NCBI GenBank assembly: GCA_015039315.1 | Contig: WIDE01000052.1 | Location: 121,735 to 185,734 of the forward strand | Direction: 5' to 3' | Length of the DNA: 64,000 nucleotides | DNA from: Clavulina sp. PMI_390 | Lineage: Eukaryota; Basidiomycota; Agaricomycetes; Cantharellales; Hydnaceae | Shown here: piece after piece, positions 42,406 through 54,800 of the stretch | Numbering within the stretch: position 1 is the first letter of the stretch | How the letters are laid out: every line of letters begins with the position of its first letter | The notes under the pieces: model-generated | What the model was told of the DNA's origin: nothing | The model's database searches: none | Seen by the model: only the letters and a program-made list of their open reading frames with translations | Translations under genes and position numbers: made by a program

Positions 42406-45400
42406 ATGTCGTCGTCTCAGGGCCGGGGCGAGTCGACAAGGAGGGACGACATATCTTCCCAACAACGGGCCGGCCCTCCTCCTCAACCCCGCTCTCGCAA
42501 CCCACCTCCTGGCTCCGAACTTAATCGTGTCTCCACAGCGTCAAGCTCGATCTCTCAAAACTCGTCTTCGTCGTCGTCATCCTCGTCCAGGCAGTCACAT
42601 ATGAGCAGCAGCCAAGACGGAGCCAAGAACGAAGACTCGGTCTCATCTTCTTACTCAACGCCTGGTATGTCTATTTTCACGAGTATTTCTTCCGGAAACT
42701 CGACTAAACTCTTTGAGAGTAGGCCCCAGCGCAGTTCCCCCATCCTCCTCGCAGTCGACGGACGACGGATCCACAACAGTGTTGCTGAGCCCCACAAAGC
42801 ATGTTTCGAGCTCAAGAGGCTACAAGACAACCAGACTTCTTCCGCCTACCCCTTCATTGATCATACCCAACCCTAATTCCTCATCAACTCCACCCTCCTC
42901 TGTACTCGCTTCTTCGACTTCATCCAACCCCACACCCTCCACTGTCACTCAACTGTCACCACGGCCACCCACATCAGTTCCTGCCATCATTTCTTCCAAA
43001 GCGTCACCAGCCACATCATTACAGTTTGCGTCTTACGAAGATGGGGACTACGAACGGGACGATTATGGCGGAGATGATGACGGTGCGAGCTCCGGAACAA
43101 ACTCAACACCCACTCCACCCGCATCGCCCATCTACCGCACGGGCAAGATGCAAGCCTGGTCACCTGCCCCTCCACTCTCAATGGGCATGGCGTTCACGTC
43201 TCCTACAACTCCCTCAGCCCATAGTGCAGGGAGCAACAATGCGAACCTCTCTGGAGCTCCGAATTCGTTCTTGCGCGCGCAACAACAACAACAACAGAGG
43301 CCTCACACTGCCTCGTCTGCTTCTTCGTCAATGGCGTGGACAAGGCCAGGGACAGGGACAGGAGCGGGCTCCGGCGTACCGCCGCTCCCACCCATAGACG
43401 TGGTTTTGGAAGACGTGTGGATCTACGTGAGCCCAGCGGCCGTCGTTGCCCGCGATACGAGGCGAAAGGAGCGGGAGCTGTATGATGTGAGCCCAAGTAG
43501 CCCATCTGTCGTACTTGCGGGAGGGCACGGAGGGTCCAGTGCTGTTGGCAATGGTTCTTCTGGAGGAGGTACTGGTGGCGATCGTCCTGCTCTACGAGGT
43601 GTGTACTATCTAACAATCATATTCTTCTTTCCATGTATCGTATTCCATATTAATGTGGTGACTTCAGAGCGCCCCAGCTTTATGAATCTGAATAAGATCC
43701 TGCCCGGTGCTACGTCCTCTTCCTCTTCTTCTGCCTCGCCTTCTCCAGCACCTGGGGGAGCTGGGGCAACAGGATTCTCTGGCCCGAGCGGTGGCGGGGT
43801 TAGTGGGCCGTGGAGAAGGGCAACACTTCGGTTAACGGAGCAGATCTACGATCAGCGTGCTTCGTCGTATCTGTTGCAGATTCAAGAGGTGATACTTCTT
43901 TTACAGCACTATGGAAACCAGGACTGACTCATTCAGCGCTCTGTTCTTTCGGGGAATGTCCAGCGTGATCATACGACACATATATACTTGCAGCACCACG
44001 TTACAACGGATGTACGGCTCGTGCATCGATCGCTCTTCCACCTGCAGCATGTACTAGGTATCTTCAATAGCACGTAAGTACCCCCGTGCATTCCCGTTCC
44101 ATATCAGACCTTTGATTTGGGCCACTCTCCTTCGGCAAATCTTGTTACCCGTTATCTGTGATCGACCAGATCGTCCATCCCCACCTCCTCAGTGAATCCC
44201 CATCACGGTCGTGGGCCTCCTTCTCCACCATTCGCTTCGCCTTCATCATCATCACATTCACATTCCCATTCGCAATCGTCACCATATGGCTATCCAACTT
44301 CACCCCCTTATGCGTCGTCCTATCCATACCCATATGCGCGTCCGACCTCTCCGCCACCAGTGCCCACCTTCGAGCCCCTCTATCTGTATTTCCCGACCTC
44401 CTCGTCACTCGCAACATGGCTCGCGCTTATGCGATCATGTACGCGCGCCGATACACTCGGTGCACAGCTTGCTCCTATCAATGTCGGTGGCGTCTGTCGC
44501 GTATGGAGAGGTATAGAGGTGAACGTACTGAATGGGCGGAACGTCGGAGTGGTAGGGGCCTCTTCCACGTCCGTTGGGGCTTCAGTGGGCGGTATGTCAG
44601 GCTTAGGCGATGACAGTGGGAATGGAATATCAGAAAAGGAGCGTGCCAAGCGTGAGGTGTCAGGGAATCTGAAGGGATACGGAAGGGCTGGATACGGCGG
44701 AGGCGCTAACCCATCGCATCTGCTATCCTCGACTTCGGTATCTGGGAACCCTAACTTCCCTGATAGCCCTTTCGCGACTGCCTCTATTTCCGCCCCTCCG
44801 GCACCCTCAAAACAACTCCCTGCTTTCGAGGACGACCTCTTCTGCGCCATTTATCTAGCAGGAGAGCTCTCTGGATGTACGTCCGTCCAGGGTCCGTCCT
44901 CTGAAGTCGATGCAAGCCCGGTGTGGAATGAAGCTTTTGCATGGGAGGACCTTCCTGCGTTCTCTGACACCCCCTATAGTGATCGCAGCGAGAATAACGT
45001 GATGCGGATTGTGGTGTATCGCGTGCCTACAAAGGGAAAGAGCGGAGGTTTGACAGAGAAGATTGAGAAATTTGTGCCAGGTGCGGGGAAGTGGGGTGGA
45101 GCCAATGATTCATTCTCGGGAAGTGGCAGTGGCGGCAATGCTGCTGCTCATATGAACGCTGGTGCTGGATCAGCCGCAAACTCGCACCTGGCTAGCTCGC
45201 AGTCGTCGTCATCGAATGTCCCAGCCAATGCATTTGACTCGATCAATCCGAATCTCGCTATGGCGATGCACAGTGGAACCGGAGCGGGCTGGTCGTATCC
45301 GCTGGGGCCACAACTTTTCGAATCATCATCCTATTCCTTCCCTCTCTCATCACCACCCCCTTATGCTCCATCGTCCCCATATGTCCCTTTCGGGACAGTC

Positions 45401-47778
45401 GTGATCCCTCTGGCGCGGTTCCGCAAGGGGGACACTATATCAGGTCATTGGCCAATCGTTGCGCCGCCAGGGCACATTCCTGGGGGCGACAGGAATGGTG
45501 GAGATGGCGCGGGTACAACGAGGCGGAAGAGCGCTAGCGCAGGGTCTGGACTAGGCATGGGCTCGGGTATGGTTGTTGGGGAACTTAGAATGAAGATTCG
45601 AGTCGAAGAGTACGTCAGCTGTTCTTGGCCTTTTGAGTGTCATCACTGGGCGTATATGTCGACATTGTGTGCTCACACACATTTTGCTACTACTAGGCTC
45701 ACAATTCTCCCATTGGAGCGATACAGGCCATTACTTGACCTCATCAGAGCTCAACCCATCATTAAGCTCGTCACTGAGTTGGAGAATCGGATAGGCAGGA
45801 TTGATGCTCCGGCCCTAATACGGGGCATCACCAGTGCAGCTATGAGAGAGCTAGGGAAGCTCACCGTGCTCAGGAAAGACCTCGTCCAGGAACTAAAGGA
45901 TCACATCAACATCGAAGTTGCCCAGACAGCGCTAAGTCAGTCGAAATTTCTTTGTTTACCTATGCTCCATGCTTTGGACTACCAGTATGCTTACTGGCTA
46001 CCCTGCCCAAAATTTTACATTTTAGCCAGCAACCCACTCTTCCGTTTGACTACTACCCTTACCCTCGTCGTCCAGCGCACCCTCATTCGGTACGGAGATG
46101 CTTTTCTGCGCGTTTCCATCGGACCCATCATTCGCAATATCATCGAGCAAAATGTTTGCTTTGTCGCGGATCGCGGCCTTGAGACCGACAGGATAAGCGA
46201 CAAGGAGCTTGCGAACGGAGCAAAAGAATGTGCAAAGTGGTGTGAAGAGCTATGGAACTCGATTTATAATCATCGCGAAGACTGCCCACAGTAAGTATTG
46301 TTCCGTCGAGCCTACCGTTATCGCGTTCCTTGTGCTTCAAGACCGAATAATCTGACCCGGAGTGGCTGTCCCAAACTGCGCGCTTTTACAGGGAAATGCG
46401 TTTGCTGCTCCAACACGTGCGAAACGAGGTGGAGACCCACTATTCACCATTCAAAACGAAAGAGGAAGTGAAAACCCTTCGGCTGCAAGGCGTCACAGCC
46501 TTTTGTTTCCTTCGATTCATTGTGCCTGCGATCATGGAGCCCTATGACTTCAGTATCAGCCACGGTGAGTCTTCTGATCCCCAGGATTGCGCTCAAAATG
46601 CAAACGCGAGCCAATGACATGGAATTTGATGCAGCCACCCCGAATCCCGGTGTCGTTCGAAGCTTGAAGCAGATTGGCAGGGTCATCCAAGCCCTGGCAA
46701 ACCTCTCCAACTACGTGCGTAAAGTTTTTTTTTCTATCCGGTTGCGCTACTAACTTGGCTTTTCGGCACAAACCAGAAAATGCATTTCACAGAAGACTAC
46801 CAGAAGCCTATACAAACGTTTATGAGCTCACATGCTGATGCTATGAGCGACTACATCTATGTTGTCTCGACACCCAAACCTCCAACATTTGTGTCCGCAG
46901 AGCCAAAACCCCAGCAGCTTGCCGCCGAGGCTCACAATCGTGCGTTGAAGCAGCGGAGCGGGAAGCTCACTCTGCTTCACGGTGAATCCATACCAAATAC
47001 CCCAGTCCCATACAACCTTGGTCAGGGTGCTGCTGCTTTCACATCTGTCATTACGCGCAATACCACTCGGCCAACTGCGCCGACATCCAGCATGCCCCGA
47101 ACAGTTTACGATTCTCAGTCTAACGAAGCTGTCGCCTCACGCCTGGATTCCATCTTCTCGTTGTGTTTCGACATTGAACGGGCAGCGTTCGAGGCGCATG
47201 AACGCCTCCAGCTTCGACATGACTCCTTCTCTCGACCACGGTCCGCCTCTGCTTCATCCTCGTCCTCATCTCAATCTGGCGGCGGTGGCCCTTATCAGTC
47301 ATTCGCGCTCGCTCCGTCCCCCGTCAAGCCGGGATCAAATCCTTCGTCTGGGCAAATATACCACTCCACGCGACCCACCCTCTCTACACTTCGTTTCAAC
47401 CCTGATAGTGCTGGCCCATCTACTTCGAATTCAACACCACCATCATACAAAGCCTTTGGTCGCGGACCCATCGCTACTGCACCCAGCTCACCTCTGGATG
47501 TTACATCCTCCTCTCCATGGCACCTCGAAGTGCCGTATAATCCACTAAAACCCACCACACCCTCAGATGAGCGACCTCCTAATGACTTTTCAATCAGTGC
47601 GTCACCTGGTGGTTCATCTATCGCAGAGTCTATCGCAAGTGGGAGTGGCGCTACATCAAGCGACTCGCCAAGACGCAAGTCGTTAGTGCGCAAACAGTCA
47701 AAAGATCTAGGGAGATCTGCGACTAAGAAGCGCTCGGGATTCCTGCGAGCCGTGCTCCCTGGCAGTACGAAGGAATGA
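42406..47778 (+). CDS. Ras GTPase-activating protein with split PH-like, C2 and RasGAP domains
   Basis: Ten exons (42406-42664, 42723-43598, 43668-43888, 43937-44073, 44170-45609, 45697-45935, 46026-46290, 46392-46564, 46635-46714, 46777-47778) join in phase to 1563 residues. The first 300 or so residues are Ser/Pro-rich and disordered. A PH-like piece (ATLRLTEQ, VTTDVRLVHRSLFHLQHV) is interrupted by a Ser/Pro insert. A C2-like region follows (GIEVNVLNGRNVG, EDDLFCAIYLAGE, PVWNEAFAWEDLP). The RasGAP domain has the arginine finger in NPLFRLTTTLT, a long helical part, FLRFIVPAIMEP and a GVVRSLKQIGRVIQALANL block. It should speed GTP hydrolysis on a Ras-type GTPase at the membrane. The order resembles SynGAP and the yeast bud-site GAP Bud2; which GTPase it acts on is inference. 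The tail is disordered and basic at the end. Confidence 0.88.
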
Positions 47779-48171
47779 TACCCAAGGTTACCACCTTTCT
47801 TTTTGATTTACACCTTGTTTTCGCATGTACGAAAGCCTCAGAGGATAGGCTGTGTATCTCATCATGTATCGTGTAGATCTAGTTACTAGCACGTTATTGG
47901 CATATGTGCGGTTCTTGCTTACGAGATGAAGGCTCCTCGGGTTTCAGAAAATGAATCAGGAGGTAAGCTGATTCATAGTTCACCATGGCTCAACTGGATT
48001 AAGCTTCGCCAATATACTAGCGTTCCAACATTCCCTAACATCATTTACACCATGATAATTTGAATACGTGGCTGGATTGCCAATGACCAGGACAGGGCAG
48101 GCGCGGAAGAAGAAAAAGCAAAAAAAATCCTATTACACAGAATAATGTAACTGGTCGTATAGATCATAGAC
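47779..48171. other. Convergent 3' intergenic region
   Basis: These 393 bases lie between the stops of the RasGAP gene and AP-2 alpha. They are expected to hold both 3' UTRs. No gene was seen. Confidence 0.6.
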
Positions 48172-51100
48172 TCAGCTCGCAGCCAAAGTAGCATGCATTG
48201 GCTTCGATATGAGGTTGAGGATTTCAGCCGATACAACTTCCGATGTGCTGCGGACAGTGATACGGCATAACTGGAAGAAAAGAGCATATACAATGGTCAA
48301 GGACCATCCTAAGCAACGCTTCAGAATGAAACATACCTTGGCATCACGATTTGGTTCTACACGAATGAGGCATCCAACCTTTCCACCTGCTGACATATGC
48401 ATTACGCCTGCTGCGACAATGTTGATTGGGTTGGGATCCACATCTGAGAGGACTTGGAATCGTGACCCAGCAACGACCTTCTGCTGCTTCGGGCTGTCGA
48501 TGTTGTCACTAGGGTCAAGCTTGATGGGAAAGATCTGTTGCGCCTCCCTGGGAGGCCCACCAATCAGCTTCCAGCGTTCGAAGAAGTCTTCAGATGTGAG
48601 CCTCACTGGCTCGAAGAACTTCGACATGACGATGGGTAGCTGGATGCGGTGTGTTTGTAGCGAGCCAGCAACAAATGACACTTGCAGAATTGGTGGGGTT
48701 GTGAACATATTCTTGCATTCTACTTGAAGAAGCTGCTGAGATTGGGACGCAGGATGGATGACAGTTTGTGGGATCTTTGCAAATGTCACACTGAGAGCCT
48801 CGGAGTCGAAACCATCAACAGTAGCAGTGAAAGAGGTAAGAGCGGAAGACATCTTGTTGCCAAAGTAGAGCGCCACACGTCCGAGATGACCGTGGAATTC
48901 AGACTTGACACCGATCTGAATCTGAACGTCCTCAAAAAGAACGCCCTCCGCTGAGTATGTCAGCCGTTCGAACCAGCGGTCGATAGATATGTTGCGATCA
49001 TACTTCGCAGGTGCCGCTGGAGCGCCAGACGAACTGAGGTTCAAGCCCGCCAGTGATGACATTATGTCACCATCGGCACCCCCATTGACACCACCTTCCC
49101 CAGGAACTGGAGGAGCACCATCAGGCCCAACTGTGCCCTCCTTCTTTGGTCGTCGGATAGTTCCAAGCCGAGAGACTTTATCTCGGTCTTGATTGGCTTC
49201 CTTCCCACCAATCACCCAGGTGCGTTTGTCGCTCGCATCGCCGTGCTTGGCATTCAGCCTTCCTAGCAACGCCGATTCACGCTCAGGGAAGGGTGGCATC
49301 TCCTCGCAGACACGAGGGAGAAGATCATCTTCGTCACCTCGCATTGCCAGCGCGTAGTACTCGCATGCCCGCTGCTGCAGCTCGGTGTCGAGGACATGAC
49401 GGTAGCGATCGAAGATGTTGACGAGTTGAGGCTTGATTTCAGGGAAGACGTTTACCCACTTAACGTAGGTGGAGAGGAGGAGGGCTCGGGTGGTAGCAGA
49501 AGAGAAGTGTGATTTGGATTGTAGGGCAGCAAGCTGATCAGTCGGGCTGTAGCCGGTATCATTCGCGATGAGGTGACCATACTCTCCCAGAATATATCCT
49601 ACGAGGTCATAATCAGGGATTTAATCTTAAAGCGACGAAAATTCCTAAGCGAGTTTGCCATACCAGCGATCTTGATCAAACTCTCGTGACACGAGGGCGC
49701 TCTCAGGTGTTCAAAAACGGCTTTCGCCGCATACTCCTGCAAGTCCTCCGTGTTCGTGGTAATTTGCACCACTCGATACCAAACTTCATCTCCAACATGG
49801 TCGCCCGCCGAACTGATCAGCTCAAGAATCGTATCCACATACCATTTGTACGAGGTAGCGTACTTCTCCGTAGAGATTGCGATCTTGAGTACCATTTCTT
49901 CGCGGAGCCCGTAGTCTGCAACTTTGAGGTATCGTAAGAGCTCTCCAACAATGAGCTCAGCGTTATCAACGTCGCACATGCTGTAGAGCAAATCAAGGGC
50001 GCGCCGCCGTACACTGATGTCGCGGTCTCGCAGGGAGAGGATGATGGTATGTTGGTGCCGCTTGATAGGCTCCAAAGAGTCTGCTCGAGCCGCTAGATGT
50101 GCCATCGTGTCCAAGCCAAGGTACCGGACATTGGTTTCCTTTGCCATGATAAATTTAGCGAGCAGGCCAGAAGCCGAGGCAACGAGCGGAGACTTTGCGT
50201 CCAGATGAATGGCAAGGCTTATAGCTTCAAAAAGAACAGCATTTTGAGCATTGTTTTGCTGGATGTTTTTTGTTTGCTCGGCTGAGGTTTGCATGATGGT
50301 TTGAAGAACACGAAGGATGGTATCTTGAATTGTTGTGTTATCTGAAAAGGATCAGGTAAGAGAGAATTATGAAACGAGGAAAGAATCACGGACAGACCTG
50401 ATGGAGGGTAATATTGGAGTAGGCGGAGGAGCTTCACCTGGAGCCATGGTGTTGGGACTTTGTAATAAAGGTATTCGTGCGTGTACTGTTTCTCTACGAC
50501 CAGCTGCGAGTAATTCAGAGCGTTTCCGAAATGACATCAGACAACACTACCGACCTTATGCAGCCGGTCCACAGCTTTTTGATAACAAACTGCGAAGGCG
50601 TCCAGATTGTCTTGTGCGAGCGCCATGACGAGACTGGTCACACAAACAACCACTCCCTGAACGGCCCTATTTGTTAGTACCGAACAGCGGCTTGAGGGAG
50701 CGTACACATACTAGGTCCTCGTCATCCATGATTGAAACTATGCGCAAAGCCCATTCAGCTGCTGGGATTACTTCAGGGTGCTTGCGATATAATCTCAGCA
50801 GAGTGAGTGCTGCCTTCTTTCGAACGAATGTTTGAGACGTCCTGTGGGAGTGCTAGTGTTCAGTGGATATAATCAGGCAGGGGCAAGTAGTTGGGACACA
50901 TACGGCGATATGAGTAACCGGTGGACGTCTGTGGCCAATGCTTCGGCCATCTCCTGTCCACCAACATTGGCGATGGCATGAAGCGCAAGGCAGTTGTGGA
51001 TTTCATTGGTTGAATCGAGATCTTTCCGTATTGAGTTGGTCACTAGCCGGAGGAAATCCGAGTTCTCGTGCATCAGAAGAGTAACGGCCAGATATCCCTG

Positions 51101-51648
51101 TTGATGGGCACGACTGAGTAGAAGTTCATTGATGGGACGGATTGAGAGCCCACATACAATTTGCTTTTCGCTATACTTCGAGCTTGAGATCAAGTTGACA
51201 GCTTCCATGTGTCCAATATCAACTTTGTAGCCGAGGATGTATGTGAAGACGATCTGATGACGAAATGAATCATATGAACAAGGCTGTAAACGCGAGCACA
51301 ATAACCTTTGAAAGACTTTTGGAGCCATTAGATTCACTCTCGTATAGCAAGTGGGTCTCGACGCACTATTTCTTTTGCTGATATCCATCCAATGAGCCAT
51401 CTGACAATGATCCACCCATGAGGACGGTTGTTTTGAGATCATTTGGCAAACAGCCGACCTTTGAATTTTTTCCTAATATGAGCCATCTCTTTGTTGATTC
51501 GCTTCTCTTCTAATTCGCGAACGCGCGAAGCGCGAATATCGGCGATGAACTAGAGTGGCCGCGATGACACAACCCGCATGAGAGCAGTTCTAACTTTTGG
51601 ACATTGAAGTGGGCTGACCTGCGTGAGCCCACGCATGCTCGTCGCCAT
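48172..51648 (-). CDS. APL3: AP-2 adaptor complex subunit alpha
   Basis: This is the large alpha subunit of the endocytic AP-2 clathrin adaptor, acting at the plasma membrane. It is multi-exon on the minus strand. Exon 1 (51648-51619) gives MATSMRGLTQ, continued by FIADIRASRVRELEEKRI and NKEMAHIRKKF, the family's signature start. The helical trunk follows (FTYILGYKVDIGHMEAVNL, GYLAVTLLMHENSDFLRLV, ALHAIANVGGQEMAEAL, FVRKKAALTLLRLYRKHPE). A linker rich in Gly/Pro is near 49050-49150. The ear or appendage domain comes last (NKMSSALTSFTATVDGFD, FFERWKLIGGPPREAQQIF) and ends LISKPMHATLAAS. The appendage motif FFERW is intact. The inner exon boundaries were not all fixed. The gene converges on RasGAP and lies 220 bases downstream of VPS13 on the same strand. 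Confidence 0.92.
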
Positions 51649-51868
51649 GTTGACCGAATCCTACTCTGTGGTCCGAAAAAGACGTTAACTGGAAGCTGGA
51701 GGTGATGGTTCACCAAATCGAGGAGCTGGTGTCAACACGGCCAAACATCACAACCAAGGCGCACATGAGACGATGGTGCATTACTGACTAAAACACTATG
51801 ACTAAGGCTACAGAGCGCCTATACAGCGCGTTGGACATGGGAGAGATCGTGAACAAAGTGAAATGAGA

Positions 51869-54800
51869 TTACCGCTCGACTCGGCGGGTGGCATTATAGC
51901 GCACAACAACTCTATGAACACCGAACACTTGGTTAATGATTGCATTCAGAGCACCAGCATGGTCGACTAACTTTTCAATTTCTTTGAAGAACCACATCTT
52001 ACTATCCTTCGGGATTAGCACAAAGTGATCGTACTCTCGTCCACTTTTGCTGCTGAAACGGATACCAGTGTCTTCGACGGTCACGCCTTGGAGCTGGCTG
52101 AAGGGTAGATCCCACTCGACTCGTAGCCGTGCACAGCTTTGAAACGAATTAGCGGATTATGGGACTGAGAAGTTATAAATAAGGCTCTTACGAAATTGAA
52201 AGCACGTGTGTGGTAGTGAGCATGATAGCGTTATCGCGACCAGCAATTTCGAGATGTGCTACATAGAGTTCTTCTCGGTATCGGCCTCCATCAAGATCAC
52301 GGAGCCACCTTTGGCCGAGAGCTTCACGTTGAGAATATGGCTGTCGATAGGGGATAAGGAATTGCTTGTAAAATGACGAAGCCTTTGGGGCTCACAGTAA
52401 CAACGCCATCATAGGGTACATGTCGTGGGATCCGAACTCGGTCACGTTGTGGACCATCAAAGACAGTGGTGGTATTACGAATTCCTTCAGTGACATTTGC
52501 GGCGAGATCGAACATCTGCAATATGGGAACGCTATTCAGCACGGGACGGGCATCTGCTGGGACAAAACTTACGCCGACCATAGGCTTCGCAACAACACTA
52601 CTTGTGACTTGTAAGAATTTCCACCTCTCTTAGCAGCTGGCCTACTTACCCTACGATTCCTTTCCCAACACCCTTGAAGAAGCCAACAGCTCCACCGGCC
52701 TCTGCTCCCTCGATGGGTTTCATCTAGGAATTCGTGTGTCAAAGACGCAAAAAGGTAGGGATCAACTCCTTTGGCTTACCACGACGCCTTCGATACCGCT
52801 CTGAACACTGGTCGCCAGCTGAGGATGAGGGCATTTGGTCAGATGGTGGGGTCAGTTTGTAACGTGGGGGAAAGACAGACCGCTTCTGCTCCAGCGGTCA
52901 CACCATATCTGGAAGCATGATTCAAAGCTCAGGTCCTCAGCGTCTATCGAACCGTGATTATACGACTCACATGGCGTGCCTAGGTTTGTTCTGTCGCTGA
53001 GCAAGCCTTCGCTGCCGCTGATACTCGCTGTCGAACGTCGCAGAAGAAAGCCCTTTCCCAATGCTGCTCGTGATTTTGTTCAAACTCTCCGAGACACCGA
53101 AAACAGTTTTCTTCGGTTCATTGAGCCAGAGTCAATAGCTTGTCAGCGCTACTTCGAAGGAGGTCGAATGAGACATATTTCACCTTAACAAAGCTCGCAG
53201 CCCCCTAACGCAAAGATTCGGTCAACAATGGCGAGATCGGAAAAGACACAATTACAGACCTTGGCAAGCCCAATTCCAAGCTCCTTATTCCCGTACATCA
53301 CCACACCTTGATACGGCTCGTAGAATACATCTGCGATACCAGAGCTGACATTTGTAAATAAGCCAACCTGAGCCAGAAGACTCAGTAATCATTTCCATCG
53401 TCATAGGCTACAACTCACAGGGTTCCCAATAAATCCGACAGACCCCAAAATTCGGTACAGCTGCCTCAGCACCTCTTGGCGATAATGGAAGAAAACACGA
53501 TCGCTGATGATTGCAGACGTCATGCGCGCATCCTTGATCCCGAGGGCATTGAGCTCAAGCACTGCCTCATTTACGTTTCCAAGGGCCATAGTGACAGAGT
53601 TAATGACGACAGCCACGGGATTTCGTATGACAACTCTGCACAAAGGGTTCGCGACGTCAGGGATGATCAGCGGGCTACAGACACAAGTTGATCGCACAAC
53701 ATACTTTTCTTCTGCATTGACACGCTCGGCTCGCTCAAATGAGATTGTGAGCCTAATTGGTTGCAGCTCGAGCACCTCGAAATACAGTTCTTGGCCGCCA
53801 GCTATAGGTTGAGCTCGAGGAATACCATCTGGATGTTCAATAAGGATGCTGCGAGCAAAAATGAGCGATATACAGGCTGTATCTTGCAGGGAGAGCTGAA
53901 TACTTACTCAGGTGTCTCCTCTTCCCAAGAGGCGCCCTGGACTTTAGTGAAGTCCAGAAGTGCAAACAAGAAATCTTCGTCAGCTCGTACTGTAAGAGCT
54001 TGCAGCAGGATCGAAGCGTATTTGATGAACAACACGCCATGCGCTTGAAGGATAGTGAAAAACAGTTAGTTAGAGAGAATGCATAAAAATTAGAATATCA
54101 GCTACGTACAGTCATCTTTGAGCATCATCACAGACGCCTGGACAGCGGGAAGTTTAGTAATCATGGATCTATCGTTCTTTGGTAGCGGCGTCGTCTGTAG
54201 CACGACAGGGAAAATTGCATCGTGCAGTTGATTGTCGAGTTGGATGGAGTCAAGAGTGAGGTTCACCGTTTGCGCAGCGTAGCTGTCGGTGTATTCAAGC
54301 TTGATTCCTGTCGAAGAAAGGTACAGCAGCTCGATTACACGTTTGTTGATGAGCGAGATGCCAATCCCTTCGAGGTTGACAGTTACAGAAAGTGAAGGCC
54401 TAATTTCCTCTGTTGTCGCTTCGAAGGCATCAGAGCCCATCAAAGTGCTAGCGCGCGATGCAGAGCTTGAACGACGTCGGGGTTGATATAAACTTGTTTT
54501 CGGGTCGTACTTGCTGATGCTGAGTGTTTGTCCTCCATTCTCGGCCCGCACATCAAGAGAAACTACGTATGAGCCATTCCCCTGTCTGAATTTGAACGGA
54601 ATGAGATCTCCGATCTCAAGAATGTCGATGTCGCGAGTTTCGGCGCCTGAGATAAGTCGGAGTTTCTTATTGGTAGCTGAGGGATAGTCCCATGCATACA
54701 ACACGGCGCTATGACGAGGAACATCGATGAGCGGTCGTCGCCTAGAATCTCGGCCATCGTCGCGGGTTTGATCGTCCTATGAAGTACAATGAGTTGACGG

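Noticed and set aside
46565..46634. Alternative acceptor at the ccccag before GATTGCGCTC in the RasGAP gene
   Set aside because: It would give an exon out of phase with the GVVRSLKQIG block. The later acceptor at 46634 keeps the domain continuous.
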